DNA from: a virus
Length of the DNA: 63,010 nucleotides
Direction: 5' to 3' (one strand)
IMG/VR virus record: IMGVR_UViG_3300025301_000010
Span: 1 to 63,010 of that record
Position 1 is the stretch's first letter; every line of letters begins with the position of its first letter. Both the position numbers and the translations under genes were made by a program. The notes beneath the pieces were generated by a model. The model made no database searches. It worked only from the letters and a program-made list of their open reading frames with translations, and was not told where the DNA came from. This document shows positions 41,617 through 51,077 of this stretch, one piece after another.

Positions 41617-43653
41617 CTACTCCTCCTCTAGGGCCTTGAGACGGGCGTGTAATTCTTGGCACGCCGCAAGCGCAAGAAAGGCTGGCTCTTTGGCTGCGAT
41701 ACCCGCCCGGTATTCCCCCTCGCCGTCCTTGTTTGTCACCATCCTCGGCTCCTCCCCGATCCCAAATATCTCGTAAAATTCTTCCGCGGACGTGCCGAAC
41801 GAATAGGGCCGATCCTCCGGCCCGTTGGCTGCACGGTATGTGCAAATTCTCAGCGCACTGAGGGTGTCACAAATGGTGCCATAGCGGTCTGTATAATTGT
41901 CGTCAAACAGTTTGTTGATGCCAGCGGAGGAGTCTGTCCACACGCCAGCAGCGGTTAGCTGCCCGTACACATTTGGGGCTACCGCCCCGTTATAAGCACC
42001 CGCAGCGTCAACGCCGTTGCAGCAGTAAAAAAGCCAGTCGCTTGAGTACCCATCCACAAGTCCGTCTCCACCCAGTGATCCGATATTTGTTGTGCGGTGT
42101 TTGATCGCGCCCGACGACACATAGTACGTATCATCAGCACCGACAGTACGCATATCAAAGCTCGTCACGACATCGTTGTTTGCAGGTGAAGCCGAGCGCT
42201 GGTCAAAAGCGTGCATCTGCCCATAGGCGTCAGCGCGTGCGCTGTGGACTGTGATAGCGCGGCTGAACGTGGCAGTCGTGCCGATATCAATATGGAGCAT
42301 CCCACTACCTGCGGGCGCAACCACGCCGCTGGCGCTGGTGTCAAAAATATTCACCTGGTCGTCCGAGAAATAGGTTGTGCCGACCACATGCAGTGGCGCG
42401 GCAGGAGCAGCGGTTCCAATCCCCACCTCGCTCGCGGCATCAATTGTCAATCCCACCGTGCCGTTACCCGACGTAAGTTGGAGCACGCCCCCGGCCTTGT
42501 TTGATCCAAGCTTAAAAAGGTCGCCATCATGATTCCATGCGATCCGCGCATCCCGAGAGCTGCCACCCGGCGAGCCGAAAAAAATTGAGCTTGATTGATC
42601 GTCGTTGGATAAAATGGTCATGCCGCACTCCGTCCCCTCTAGCACTAACTCGTCCGCCCCGCCATCAGCGGCCACAGTTCCTGCCGTGCCGGATATCACA
42701 TGCAGTGTCCCGTCTGTGGGCGTACCCGCACCAATGCCCACTCTGCCCGCCGCTTGAATCGTCATGCGCGTCACATTGGTTGTTTCAAACCCGAGGTCGT
42801 AGGCATCTGTATTTCCTAGCGTGCGAGCAGCGCCCCCCGCATCTCCTCCGTTGCTGAAGTCGCCCCCTCCTCCACCTGAGGCCGTCTCCCAAGTCGCGTC
42901 ACCGTCGGCGTCGCTTTGGAGGATTTTTCCAGCGCCCGGTGAGCCGCCCGTTATTTTGACCGTGCCGACTTCCAAGGTAGTGAGAGTTGGTGTGGCAGTC
43001 CACGCGCAATCACCGTCCGCGTCGGAACTCAACAATTTGTTGGCTGCCGCACCAGTGGTCACTTTGAGTGTGTCAACTTCCAGTGAGGTCAGGTTCGGGG
43101 TCAGGGTCCACGATGCGTCTCCGTCCGCATCGCTCACGAGTACGGAATTGGCACCAGCACCAGTTGTCACTTTGAGTGTGTCTACCTCAAGTGAGGTCAA
43201 ATTAGGTGTTAGGGTGTAAGTCAGATCCCCGTCGGCGTCAGAGACGAGCAATTTATTGGCACCAGCGGAAGTTGTGACTTTTAATGTATCAACTTCAAGG
43301 GAAGTCAAATTAGGCGTGAGGGTGTATGTCAGATCTCCATCCGCATCGGAAACGAGGAGCTTATTGGCACCAGCGGAGGTGGTGACCTTGAGCGTATCGA
43401 TTTCGAGAGATGTCAGATTCGGGGTGAGCGTATAGGTGAGATCTCCGTCCGCATCACTCTGGAGGATCTTATTGGCCCCTGCCCCTGCCGTGACCTTGAG
43501 TGCCGCTGTGACAACATTCGGGTGGGCAGCAGTTCCGGCTTCGAGCGTGTCGATGTACGAAAACAGATTATTGATCATCAACGCCCAGTTTTCGGTCTTG
43601 GTCCCCACGTCCGCAATGGGGAGGCTGTTGAGATTGCTAAGTGTTGTCGCCAT
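41617..43653 (-). CDS. Repeat-containing tail fibre protein (B)
   Basis: 678 residues. Residues ~52-258 are six copies of a 36-residue unit (consensus core LLVSDADGDLTYTLTPNLTS). Downstream beta-rich region has VGIGTAAPAAPLHVVG and fibre-like repeats; the C-terminus is a short helix (LAACQELHARLKALEEE). The left-arm fibre (432 residues) lacks the repeat block. It is the likely trimeric fibre or shaft; repeat number could tune its length. Confidence 0.7.
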   Translation of the reverse strand: MATTLSNLNSLPIADVGTKTENWALMINNLFSYIDTLEAGTAAHPNVVTAALKVTAGAGANKILQSDADGDLTYTLTPNLTSLEIDTLKVTTSAGANKLLVSDADGDLTYTLTPNLTSLEVDTLKVTTSAGANKLLVSDADGDLTYTLTPNLTSLEVDTLKVTTGAGANSVLVSDADGDASWTLTPNLTSLEVDTLKVTTGAAANKLLSSDADGDCAWTATPTLTTLEVGTVKITGGSPGAGKILQSDADGDATWETASGGGGGDFSNGGDAGGAARTLGNTDAYDLGFETTNVTRMTIQAAGRVGIGAGTPTDGTLHVISGTAGTVAADGGADELVLEGTECGMTILSNDDQSSSIFFGSPGGSSRDARIAWNHDGDLFKLGSNKAGGVLQLTSGNGTVGLTIDAASEVGIGTAAPAAPLHVVGTTYFSDDQVNIFDTSASGVVAPAGSGMLHIDIGTTATFSRAITVHSARADAYGQMHAFDQRSASPANNDVVTSFDMRTVGADDTYYVSSGAIKHRTTNIGSLGGDGLVDGYSSDWLFYCCNGVDAAGAYNGAVAPNVYGQLTAAGVWTDSSAGINKLFDDNYTDRYGTICDTLSALRICTYRAANGPEDRPYSFGTSAEEFYEIFGIGEEPRMVTNKDGEGEYRAGIAAKEPAFLALAACQELHARLKALEEE
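42880..43500 (-). repeat. Six tandem ~108-bp repeats in the fibre gene
   Basis: Each unit encodes 36 residues containing SDADGD. Units 2 and 3 are nearly identical in protein; units 1, 4, 5 and 6 have drifted. The last unit has two or three extra bases-worth of residues (GGSPGAGK). Recombination between units could expand or contract the fibre. Confidence 0.88.
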
Positions 43654-43870
43654 TGTTCTCCTCCTGCCCCAACGTCCCTCGATGATCCTGCAAGACGGCC
43701 ATTTGCCACGCTAAGGTCTCAGCTTGTTTTTGTGCCGCCAGGCATGCCGCTTGGGCTTCGCGCTGCTGGATCTCTAATATTTTTAGCTGGATGTCGATAT
43801 CTTCCGTCGTCGTATACTGTGCCCGAATCCGGTCCAATAACCCCATTTCTCCGTTTAACTGCGCTGCCAT
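43637..43870 (-). CDS. Small coiled-coil tail protein (B copy)
   Basis: 77 residues, gaggag before the start. The middle is one long coiled coil (DIDIQLKILEIQQREAQAAC) and the end is polar (GQEENNGDNT). It is the positional counterpart of 15690-15992. It overlaps the fibre gene by 17 bases. Function unknown. Confidence 0.55.
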   Translation of the reverse strand: MAAQLNGEMGLLDRIRAQYTTTEDIDIQLKILEIQQREAQAACLAAQKQAETLAWQMAVLQDHRGTLGQEENNGDNT

Positions 43871-43886
43871 CGTAGACTCCTCTTGT

Positions 43887-44618
43887 TTAGATCAATTCTA
43901 AAAATTCCATTGATCCACTTTGCATGGTGCTGCCGAGACTAATACTCTCCTCTGCCGACATCCGTCGTCCGTAAAAGACGGGTAGCTGTGATGGCGAATC
44001 CAGATCCACGATCATAATTTTGGTGGCCGGGCTGATTGCACGGAGGGCATCAAAATCGCCCGTTCCTGCCGCATATTCGACCTCATCGCTAAATTGCAGT
44101 GTGCGGTAGGCATCGCCGGGAATCAGGTCTTGTACGTCCGTTCCGGCCTCTAAAACGGGATCTATGACCTTGATCGTTGCCCCTGCCAGCATCCCCCGGC
44201 TCAAGACATTCAATTTGCCCGTTTCGACACATAAAATCTGACCGATTTTGAAGTACCCCGCACTATCGATAGGCGTGGCAACGCTGACCACCACCACCAT
44301 CGTATTCGATGCGCTGACGGTTTGCAGGAGGGCATTGCCATAGTGGGAGGTGAGGGCATTCTTCGTCAACGTCTTCGCGGTGCCAGCGAGCGTCATCGCC
44401 GTGAAATTCGTGCCGAGAACGGCGGTCAAGACAATCGTTTTCGCAGCCCCGAAATCCAATGTCAGCGTCTTTGTGCCTGACGCATTAAGAGACCGATACT
44501 GCTCTAAAATCGGATTGGCCGAATCGCTGTTCAGATTCGTGACGGGGTAGTCCGCAGAGACGGCATCACTGGCTGTCACCGTATAGGACAAAAATTCTGT
44601 CGCGTAGCGTAGGTCCAT
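43887..44618 (-). CDS. Distal tail-type protein (B copy)
   Basis: 243 residues starting in TAATG overlap with the tape measure stop. DLRYATEFLSYTVTASDAV, YPVTNLNSDSANP and TLDFGAAKTIVL correspond to 14935-15690. The C-terminal half has PATKIMIVDLDSPSQLPVFYG. Same position and order as in the left arm. Probably the distal tail adaptor. Confidence 0.6.
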   Translation of the reverse strand: MDLRYATEFLSYTVTASDAVSADYPVTNLNSDSANPILEQYRSLNASGTKTLTLDFGAAKTIVLTAVLGTNFTAMTLAGTAKTLTKNALTSHYGNALLQTVSASNTMVVVVSVATPIDSAGYFKIGQILCVETGKLNVLSRGMLAGATIKVIDPVLEAGTDVQDLIPGDAYRTLQFSDEVEYAAGTGDFDALRAISPATKIMIVDLDSPSQLPVFYGRRMSAEESISLGSTMQSGSMEFLELI

Positions 44619-47600
44619 TAATGTCCTTTCTTCAGGACGCCGCGCAGCCGTCCGCTCTCCATCGACCTGATGATACCATCTTCGATTTGCCGGTACACCT
44701 GCTGCCCGACGGCTTTTCCATTTGCGGCACCAGAAACATTGATTGTGGGGGCGATGGTCAGATGCAGCGGCCCAGGCACCGACTCTCCGACGGGCGTAAC
44801 CTGTACATGCTCTGGTCCCCGTTCCGCGACCTGAAACCAGGTTGGTCGTGACACCATACCGCTGTACCCTGATGCTGCGGACGTGAATCCCTGCCAGTTA
44901 TTCCAGTTATTCCAGTTATTCCCACCCGTCTGGTTATTCCCGTTCGGCGCGGGGGGATTAGTCAGGTCGGTAAGGTGGATGTTCAGTGTTTCAATCGTCT
45001 CGTCGAGGCTATTAAGAGTACCTTCCAATTTTTGATTCATGTCCTGCTCTGCCAAGAATCTCTGCTGAGATTTAATTTCAATCCCCCTCCAGACCTGCAT
45101 TTCGCGGATGTGGAGTGCGTGCAATCTCGCAACTGTCTCCCTACGCATCTGATCCACCGCAGCGGTAGACCGATCCTGCGCGGCTTCGATAGCGATCTTA
45201 GCAGCGCTATTAATACGGTTCGCCTCTTCTTGCAAACTCGTGATCAAATCGGTATCTGCTTCGATGCGATTATCGATGGAAGTCAGGGTGTTGTTCATGT
45301 CCCGTTCGATGTTCCGCTGGGCCACCGCCGCCGCCAACGCCTGGGTTTGGAGGTCTTCCAGTTCTTGCAGCGTGGTATTGGTCTCGTCGGTCAAGGCAGA
45401 TCCTTGGTTCCGCGACATTTTCAACTGGGCGACAAGATTGGCCGCGAGCTGGTCGAACAATTCGGGTTGGTCTTCCGCCCCTGCCCCTGCCAGCGCCGTG
45501 CGGAGTGAGGCTTCCTGGAGTTGGAGCACCCCGAGCCGTTCGCCGGTAGTGAACGCACTCGATCCGGTGGCAATGGTGCGGATCATATCGCCGATCTTAT
45601 CAGCAGACTGTTCAAAATTTTTCGCGAGTGCCTTAGCTTCTTGCGCGAGCTGGGCGATCTCAGCCCGTTCCTCGCGTGCCAGTGTAAGGCGGTCATTCGC
45701 CGCCTTGACCAACTCTGCGTTGGCTTCTAAGTCGGCTTCCCGTCGGTCATTGATACCGTCGATCTCGTCTTGCAGCCGACGCTGTTCCGCTGCGGCACGC
45801 GCCTGGAAGAGATCAACTTCCGCCTGTCGCATATTAGCAAACGCCTGTGCCCAAGCGTGTAACCCCTCCATCGAACTTTGCTCTAGATCCCACACCCCGC
45901 CCTCGTGCAGGTTCAGACCACTATGTATGCCAAGTTGGGAGCTAGTACGAGCATGTTTTTGCTGCTGAAGATCAAGGGCGCTGCCAGCACCGATAGCCAC
46001 GAGATTTGCGGCAAACGCGAGCTGCACGTCGATGATCTGCTGCTTGATTGCGACGAGCGCGTTGTTCAGCACGTTCATCTCAGCACTCGCGGCCCCAATC
46101 GTGTTAGGCAATAAATTAGCCGCTTCCAGCAGGGCGTACAGTTGCTCCGCTGCGATCCCGATTCCGCTGGCGAGATCCTGAAATGCATCAGAGGACATAT
46201 CAATCGGCTTGGTAAAGTCAAAATCTTCAAACAACCCAGCCAGGTTCTCCTCGATGAAGGTCGCCATCGCCTTTTCTTGCAACGCCGCACGGAAGACTTC
46301 TCTGAATCCGGCCTCTGCGGCGGCGGCGACATCCCCACCTTTTAATCCGGCTTCCAGACCTTTGGCGAAGGCGGCACTCATCCCCTTCAGTGCCTGGGCT
46401 GACTGTTCCATCGCCCGTGTGAGTTCTTCTTCAATTTGATCTGCGTCCAACTCAATATTTTGGATACGGAGAGACGTGATCCCGATATCGTGCAGTGCGC
46501 CAATAGCGTCTTCAATATTGAGATCACCCGAACGGATACGATCTTCCAAACTCGCCAGATCCTCATCAAGCAGTCCAGCGGTTTCCCCCGCTTCCCTAAA
46601 GGCGTCCGCAAGATAGCGGTTCGAGAGTGCTGTCGCATCGATCAGCGGGTTGAATTTCGTGGCAATCTCGATGCCCCCCTTGAGCATCTCACTCAAGAAC
46701 AGCATCTCATTCCCTGACCGCCCGGTCTCTTCCAGCTCTTCGCGGAATTCCGCGAGATTGGTTTCCTCCGCAAATTTGTTAATTTGCTCGACCACTGTCC
46801 CAATCGTGAACCCCATCTTTTCCGCGAGTTCGAGCACCTTCTCATTGGCTTCTTCCATCGTCAGACCCGCTTCGAGGAATCCGACCTGGAACTGATTCGT
46901 AAAGCGCTTCATGGTGCCGAATACATGCTCAATCTTGTCGTCCAGATCCACATACATTAACGAGAGTGCCGCCAAGCCGCCTTGTTGTTCGGCGAACTCG
47001 ACGTCCGCCTGTTGATGCCGAATCGTCAGACTTTTGCCGCCCTGCGGATCGACACCGGAGAGGCCGATTTCTTTTGCGAAGGCCCGAATCTCGTCTTTAT
47101 CTTGCTTGATCCGTCCTGGTGCCAATAGAGCCCCGAGCAGTTCCTCCATCGCAAATCCAATGAGGAACCCAAGGCCGGGGATAATGTAGTTCGCCAACTG
47201 TCCAGCTAACTGCCCAAAGGTGTTGGAGAGAAATGCAATGATTGGTTTTGATATAGCACTAATGGACATCGCCATCGTACCAACCGTAGCACCGATATGA
47301 CCGCCAGTTCCTTTATACCCGGCGAGGCTGGCAATGCCACTAACCGCTGCCCCGCCCATTCCTGCACTGCCCCATGGCGTGACACCACCGGCAGCGGCAC
47401 CACCGGGATTAATAATATTACCCTGCCATCCAGGCTTCGGAGCACCCCATTGCACGTTTTGCATGCTCTGTGCATACGCTGATGAGCCACCACCAGCACC
47501 GCCCCAAAAATTCTGCATGTCCGACACGCCAATACCGCCCCAACTGCCAATGCCGCCGGTGCCCGACGCAAAGGAACCCGGTGCGCGAGTTCCACTACGA

Positions 47601-50600
47601 ATAGCCTCCCGCATAGCCGGATCAACAAACGGCATGTTGTTCCAATGCTGACTGCTGCTCCACTGAGGAGCGGCAGGACCACCGCCTGCGCCTCCGCCTC
47701 CCCAGGGCGGTGTCCAGACACCCGCACCACCACCGCCACCCGCGCCACCACCGCCGCCGAACAGTTTCCGAATCCCTTTGATAAAATTATCTCCGAACGC
47801 TTTGGCCCCTGCTATTCCACCATCTTTAAACATACCCAGAAGCCCGGTCTCTCCGAATAAGTCCTTAAGATTTGCGGTAAACCCCGCATCAAATTCAACC
47901 TGCTTCCCGAAAAGAAACGAATGGGCGAACTGTTTAACCATATTTTTGCCAGCCATCTCGAACACGTCGCCCAATTCTTTAACGCCACTTTCGATAGACT
48001 CAAAAGACTTGTCAAAGATCTTCACGAGGTCAATAGTGTTCCTTTCCAGAATGGCGACATGATCCTGCACATCCTTATTGAGTTTCTTATTCAATCGCGT
48101 TTGCCGCAGCATATTTTGTATTTGGTGCTCTTGGTACTTCTTAATTATCCTCCCCTTCTCGTCCTCAACTTCCATACGGCGTAATGACATCTCGTACAGC
48201 CGCATATCCAATTCAAGTTGCCATTCCTTGGCATTATTGATGTCATTTTCGGTGATGAGCATCTCCATCATAATGGCGTTTTCCTGCAACGTCGCCTCCA
48301 TCTCATAGGCTTCCTCTAACTTCCGCCTCCGCAATGTCTCGCTATTTTGCTTCTTTAATAGCCCCGTATACGCAGCCGTCCTTTGTGCCTTTTGCTCATC
48401 CGTAATCTTCCATGCCCCAAAATTAGCAATGGTTGCTTCCTCTTCCACTCTTGCCTCTATTAGTGCCGCTCCATATAGCCCGATTTCTCTAGTCTGTTTT
48501 ATTATGCCTTGCGTTCGCTTATTCCAGGCGGAAATCGCAGCTTTTTCCGATTTTGTTAATTCCTTGTTCGCCTTCCCGGTTTCGCCCAATAGTTTGAACA
48601 TCTTCTGTAGGTTTTTCTCTAAGTCCTCCAGCGTTCCAGGGGGAAGTGCTCCTGGGATCTTTTTCAGTTCTTCCCATATGTTCGTCAGCTCTGTCCGGAA
48701 ATCCTCGAGAGCCTCTGCAGCAAAGGCATTCTTCACGTTCTTACCAGTTTCCGTTAATTTTCCCTCTAGAATGTCTATCCTTGCTAAAGTTTCTTTTACT
48801 TCCTTCTCAGTCATCCCCAGAGACTCCGCAGGATTAAATCCTTGCCTGAACTGTGACCTAATTGCGGGGAACCATGCTACAAGATTTGTCCAAAATTCTT
48901 TGGTTTTTTGGAGACTATCTAATTTGAGCGACAGCTCTAGCGCCCCCTTCTCTACCTGGGCCATGATCTTGATCACGCCGTGCCATGCTGTTTTCGCCGC
49001 CGCCACGATAAGTTTCCCAAACGCCACAAAAGCCGCGTAGGTATGCCCTATCGCCACTACCAGATGATTCAGTCCCCCCATATTCGCAGTCATTGTCATA
49101 ATCATGGCTGTGAACTTGATAATAAGCGGCGTAAGACCCACAAGCCCTTCCACCAGTTCCCCCGCTATTACTCCTACTAAATCTCCGAATTGTATTATCA
49201 ACTGCGCTATTGCTGCCGATAACTTCTTCATATCCTCTTCTGGTATTGTAAACGCGGACATCAGCCCTGCGAAGCCGAAAGTCTCTTGTGCAGTTTTATT
49301 GCTATCGTGCCATCCCGCCGGTAGCGCCACAGCCTCCCATTTACCCGCTGCCTTTGCCGCTGCCTTTTCCTCATCCGACATCCCAAACTGTCGCTGCAGC
49401 TGGAAAAATGCCCCTAATTCATCCCGCACCCCGATGATAATCTGCTTGAGTGCCTGAAACGGCAGGGTTAAGTCATCCCCGAATATTAAATTCCGAAAAA
49501 CTTTCATCGCGTCTAATAGCTGTGTCCAGGTATTCGCCATATCGAATGACGCCGCCTGGAAAGCTAGGGCTTGCCTATTCATCTCTCGAATCAACATGCC
49601 TTGGTTTTTATAGATACGTAACCGTTTGATATCGATGCCCATCGTTTCCAGAATCGTCTGACCCTGTCTTCGATTTAACTCGAAGATCTGACGAATTTCA
49701 GTCAACATCTTCTCGCCGTGCAGCCCTAACATTTTAGACATCTGCACGAGATTGGCAGTCAATATGATCCGTTCCCGGTCAGTGGCGATCTGCTGTGACC
49801 CAAAGGCCAACACCCGCTGTGAGGCGTCCAGTAGCTCCTCTGCCGTCCCGGCAACCCGTGTCGATAAGAGCAGCACTTCCCGCTGGAATGCAGCCGCTCG
49901 CCCTAAGTTAGCCTTATAGACTTTTGTGGCCTCCCCTAATGAAGCGAAATGCTCCGTTGTTTTGGAGGCATTTCCCATAATAGCGGCCATTGCGAACCTG
50001 GTCCGTTCTAAAGTGTTAAGGAAGCTGAATGTTTCCTTCACCATCTTGGTCATAAACCGTAGGGCCATTTGCAACTGCCGAACATACAGTCGAATAATTC
50101 CCGTTATGAGCTTCCAGGCCCCGAACCCAGCGCCAATTTTCAGCCCCGTCTTCAGGAGCCCACTCATCGTGACGGCTTCCTTATTGAATTTTTTGACCGA
50201 CTGGGTGGTTTGTTTTATTTTGGTATTGAATTTCCTTGTTTCCGTGGTGCCTTTTTTCGTCTCCTGCCATAATTGTCGGTGGGCATTTCGCAGATCTTTA
50301 TTCTTCGCCTCTAATCGCGCCAATATCGCGGCTTGCGCCCGGTACGCCCCATTCGACTGCAATGTGACCCGTCGCATTTGAACTGCCAGCTCCCGCTCCG
50401 TCTTCTTGCTGCTGAGGGCACTCTTTATTTCTATTTGGAGCTTCCGTTGGAGAGCAATCTCTTTCTGAAGTTCCGCCTTCCCCTGCTTCTTTGCCTTAAC
50501 GGCCTCACTCTCAACCCGTTGGACTTTCTGAGTCGCCGCCTGCACACCCCCCATCGTTTTGATGAGTTGGCGGAACAGTGCCTCAACATCTTTGAGTTCC

Positions 50601-50644
50601 TTCTGTCCCTTGACGACAATATTGAGGCGTATGGATTCGGCCAT
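44618..50644 (-). CDS. Tape measure protein (B), 2008 residues
   Basis: Very long helical protein, half as long again as that of the left arm. Coiled coils run over residues ~1-150, 600-800 and 1500-1900. A glycine-rich stretch lies near 960-990 and a hydrophobic zone near 1140-1200 (MAMSISAISKPIIAFLSN, then IIPGLGFLIGFAMEELLGAL). The end region contains FTTGERLGVLQLQEASLRT and a glycine/asparagine linker. C-terminal parts match the left-arm protein. A tail near 300 nm would follow from usual scaling; that is inference. Confidence 0.93.
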   Translation of the reverse strand: MAESIRLNIVVKGQKELKDVEALFRQLIKTMGGVQAATQKVQRVESEAVKAKKQGKAELQKEIALQRKLQIEIKSALSSKKTERELAVQMRRVTLQSNGAYRAQAAILARLEAKNKDLRNAHRQLWQETKKGTTETRKFNTKIKQTTQSVKKFNKEAVTMSGLLKTGLKIGAGFGAWKLITGIIRLYVRQLQMALRFMTKMVKETFSFLNTLERTRFAMAAIMGNASKTTEHFASLGEATKVYKANLGRAAAFQREVLLLSTRVAGTAEELLDASQRVLAFGSQQIATDRERIILTANLVQMSKMLGLHGEKMLTEIRQIFELNRRQGQTILETMGIDIKRLRIYKNQGMLIREMNRQALAFQAASFDMANTWTQLLDAMKVFRNLIFGDDLTLPFQALKQIIIGVRDELGAFFQLQRQFGMSDEEKAAAKAAGKWEAVALPAGWHDSNKTAQETFGFAGLMSAFTIPEEDMKKLSAAIAQLIIQFGDLVGVIAGELVEGLVGLTPLIIKFTAMIMTMTANMGGLNHLVVAIGHTYAAFVAFGKLIVAAAKTAWHGVIKIMAQVEKGALELSLKLDSLQKTKEFWTNLVAWFPAIRSQFRQGFNPAESLGMTEKEVKETLARIDILEGKLTETGKNVKNAFAAEALEDFRTELTNIWEELKKIPGALPPGTLEDLEKNLQKMFKLLGETGKANKELTKSEKAAISAWNKRTQGIIKQTREIGLYGAALIEARVEEEATIANFGAWKITDEQKAQRTAAYTGLLKKQNSETLRRRKLEEAYEMEATLQENAIMMEMLITENDINNAKEWQLELDMRLYEMSLRRMEVEDEKGRIIKKYQEHQIQNMLRQTRLNKKLNKDVQDHVAILERNTIDLVKIFDKSFESIESGVKELGDVFEMAGKNMVKQFAHSFLFGKQVEFDAGFTANLKDLFGETGLLGMFKDGGIAGAKAFGDNFIKGIRKLFGGGGGAGGGGGAGVWTPPWGGGGAGGGPAAPQWSSSQHWNNMPFVDPAMREAIRSGTRAPGSFASGTGGIGSWGGIGVSDMQNFWGGAGGGSSAYAQSMQNVQWGAPKPGWQGNIINPGGAAAGGVTPWGSAGMGGAAVSGIASLAGYKGTGGHIGATVGTMAMSISAISKPIIAFLSNTFGQLAGQLANYIIPGLGFLIGFAMEELLGALLAPGRIKQDKDEIRAFAKEIGLSGVDPQGGKSLTIRHQQADVEFAEQQGGLAALSLMYVDLDDKIEHVFGTMKRFTNQFQVGFLEAGLTMEEANEKVLELAEKMGFTIGTVVEQINKFAEETNLAEFREELEETGRSGNEMLFLSEMLKGGIEIATKFNPLIDATALSNRYLADAFREAGETAGLLDEDLASLEDRIRSGDLNIEDAIGALHDIGITSLRIQNIELDADQIEEELTRAMEQSAQALKGMSAAFAKGLEAGLKGGDVAAAAEAGFREVFRAALQEKAMATFIEENLAGLFEDFDFTKPIDMSSDAFQDLASGIGIAAEQLYALLEAANLLPNTIGAASAEMNVLNNALVAIKQQIIDVQLAFAANLVAIGAGSALDLQQQKHARTSSQLGIHSGLNLHEGGVWDLEQSSMEGLHAWAQAFANMRQAEVDLFQARAAAEQRRLQDEIDGINDRREADLEANAELVKAANDRLTLAREERAEIAQLAQEAKALAKNFEQSADKIGDMIRTIATGSSAFTTGERLGVLQLQEASLRTALAGAGAEDQPELFDQLAANLVAQLKMSRNQGSALTDETNTTLQELEDLQTQALAAAVAQRNIERDMNNTLTSIDNRIEADTDLITSLQEEANRINSAAKIAIEAAQDRSTAAVDQMRRETVARLHALHIREMQVWRGIEIKSQQRFLAEQDMNQKLEGTLNSLDETIETLNIHLTDLTNPPAPNGNNQTGGNNWNNWNNWQGFTSAASGYSGMVSRPTWFQVAERGPEHVQVTPVGESVPGPLHLTIAPTINVSGAANGKAVGQQVYRQIEDGIIRSMESGRLRGVLKKGH

Positions 50645-50657
50645 TTAGCGCAGCCTC

Positions 50658-51077
50658 TCACGATGGAAGTTTTGCAGCAGTCTTAACTTTCTTCTCTCGG
50701 TCTCGCAGCTTATTCTTCGCCCCAAACTTGCCATTTTCGATAGCGCGGACCCCACGAATGTAGAGTTCGAGCATGCTGCGATTATGGACGTTATGATAGT
50801 CGGTAAGGTACGAGCGGATCGTGGCATGCGGGATAAAACTTTCGCCCATGCCGCCTTGGGCATCTGGGAGAAGGTCATAATAGACGCCCACAATTTGCGC
50901 CTGGAACGGATTAAGATGAGGCCGACCTTGGAGCGTCTTGCGTATCGGGACGGATTCGGGATCGTCGGCGTCAGCAAGTTCGGACCTCAATTCACGTTGG
51001 AACTGTTCGATGAGTAATTCCCCGGTGGCTTCATTTTTCTGGTGAAGCACCTCCGTCCACTCGCCGAACGCCCTCAG
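50658..51077 (-). CDS. Tail assembly chaperone, frameshift extension (B)
   Basis: 139 residues added when ribosomes slip -1 at 51077-51083. The first residues after the slip read LRAFGEWTEVLHQKNEATGE. A GTG inside (51050) has GGAGG directly abutting it and no usable spacing, so independent starts are unlikely. The remainder has NPFQAQIVGVYYDLLPDAQGG and a basic C-terminus. It directly precedes the tape measure gene. Confidence 0.75.
   Translation of the reverse strand: MRAFGEWTEVLHQKNEATGELLIEQFQRELRSELADADDPESVPIRKTLQGRPHLNPFQAQIVGVYYDLLPDAQGGMGESFIPHATIRSYLTDYHNVHNRSMLELYIRGVRAIENGKFGAKNKLRDREKKVKTAAKLPS

Noticed and set aside
45240-50381. Several 100-240 codon open frames opposite the right tape measure gene
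   Set aside because: Serine- and leucine-rich mirror images of a helical coding sequence; no start signals.
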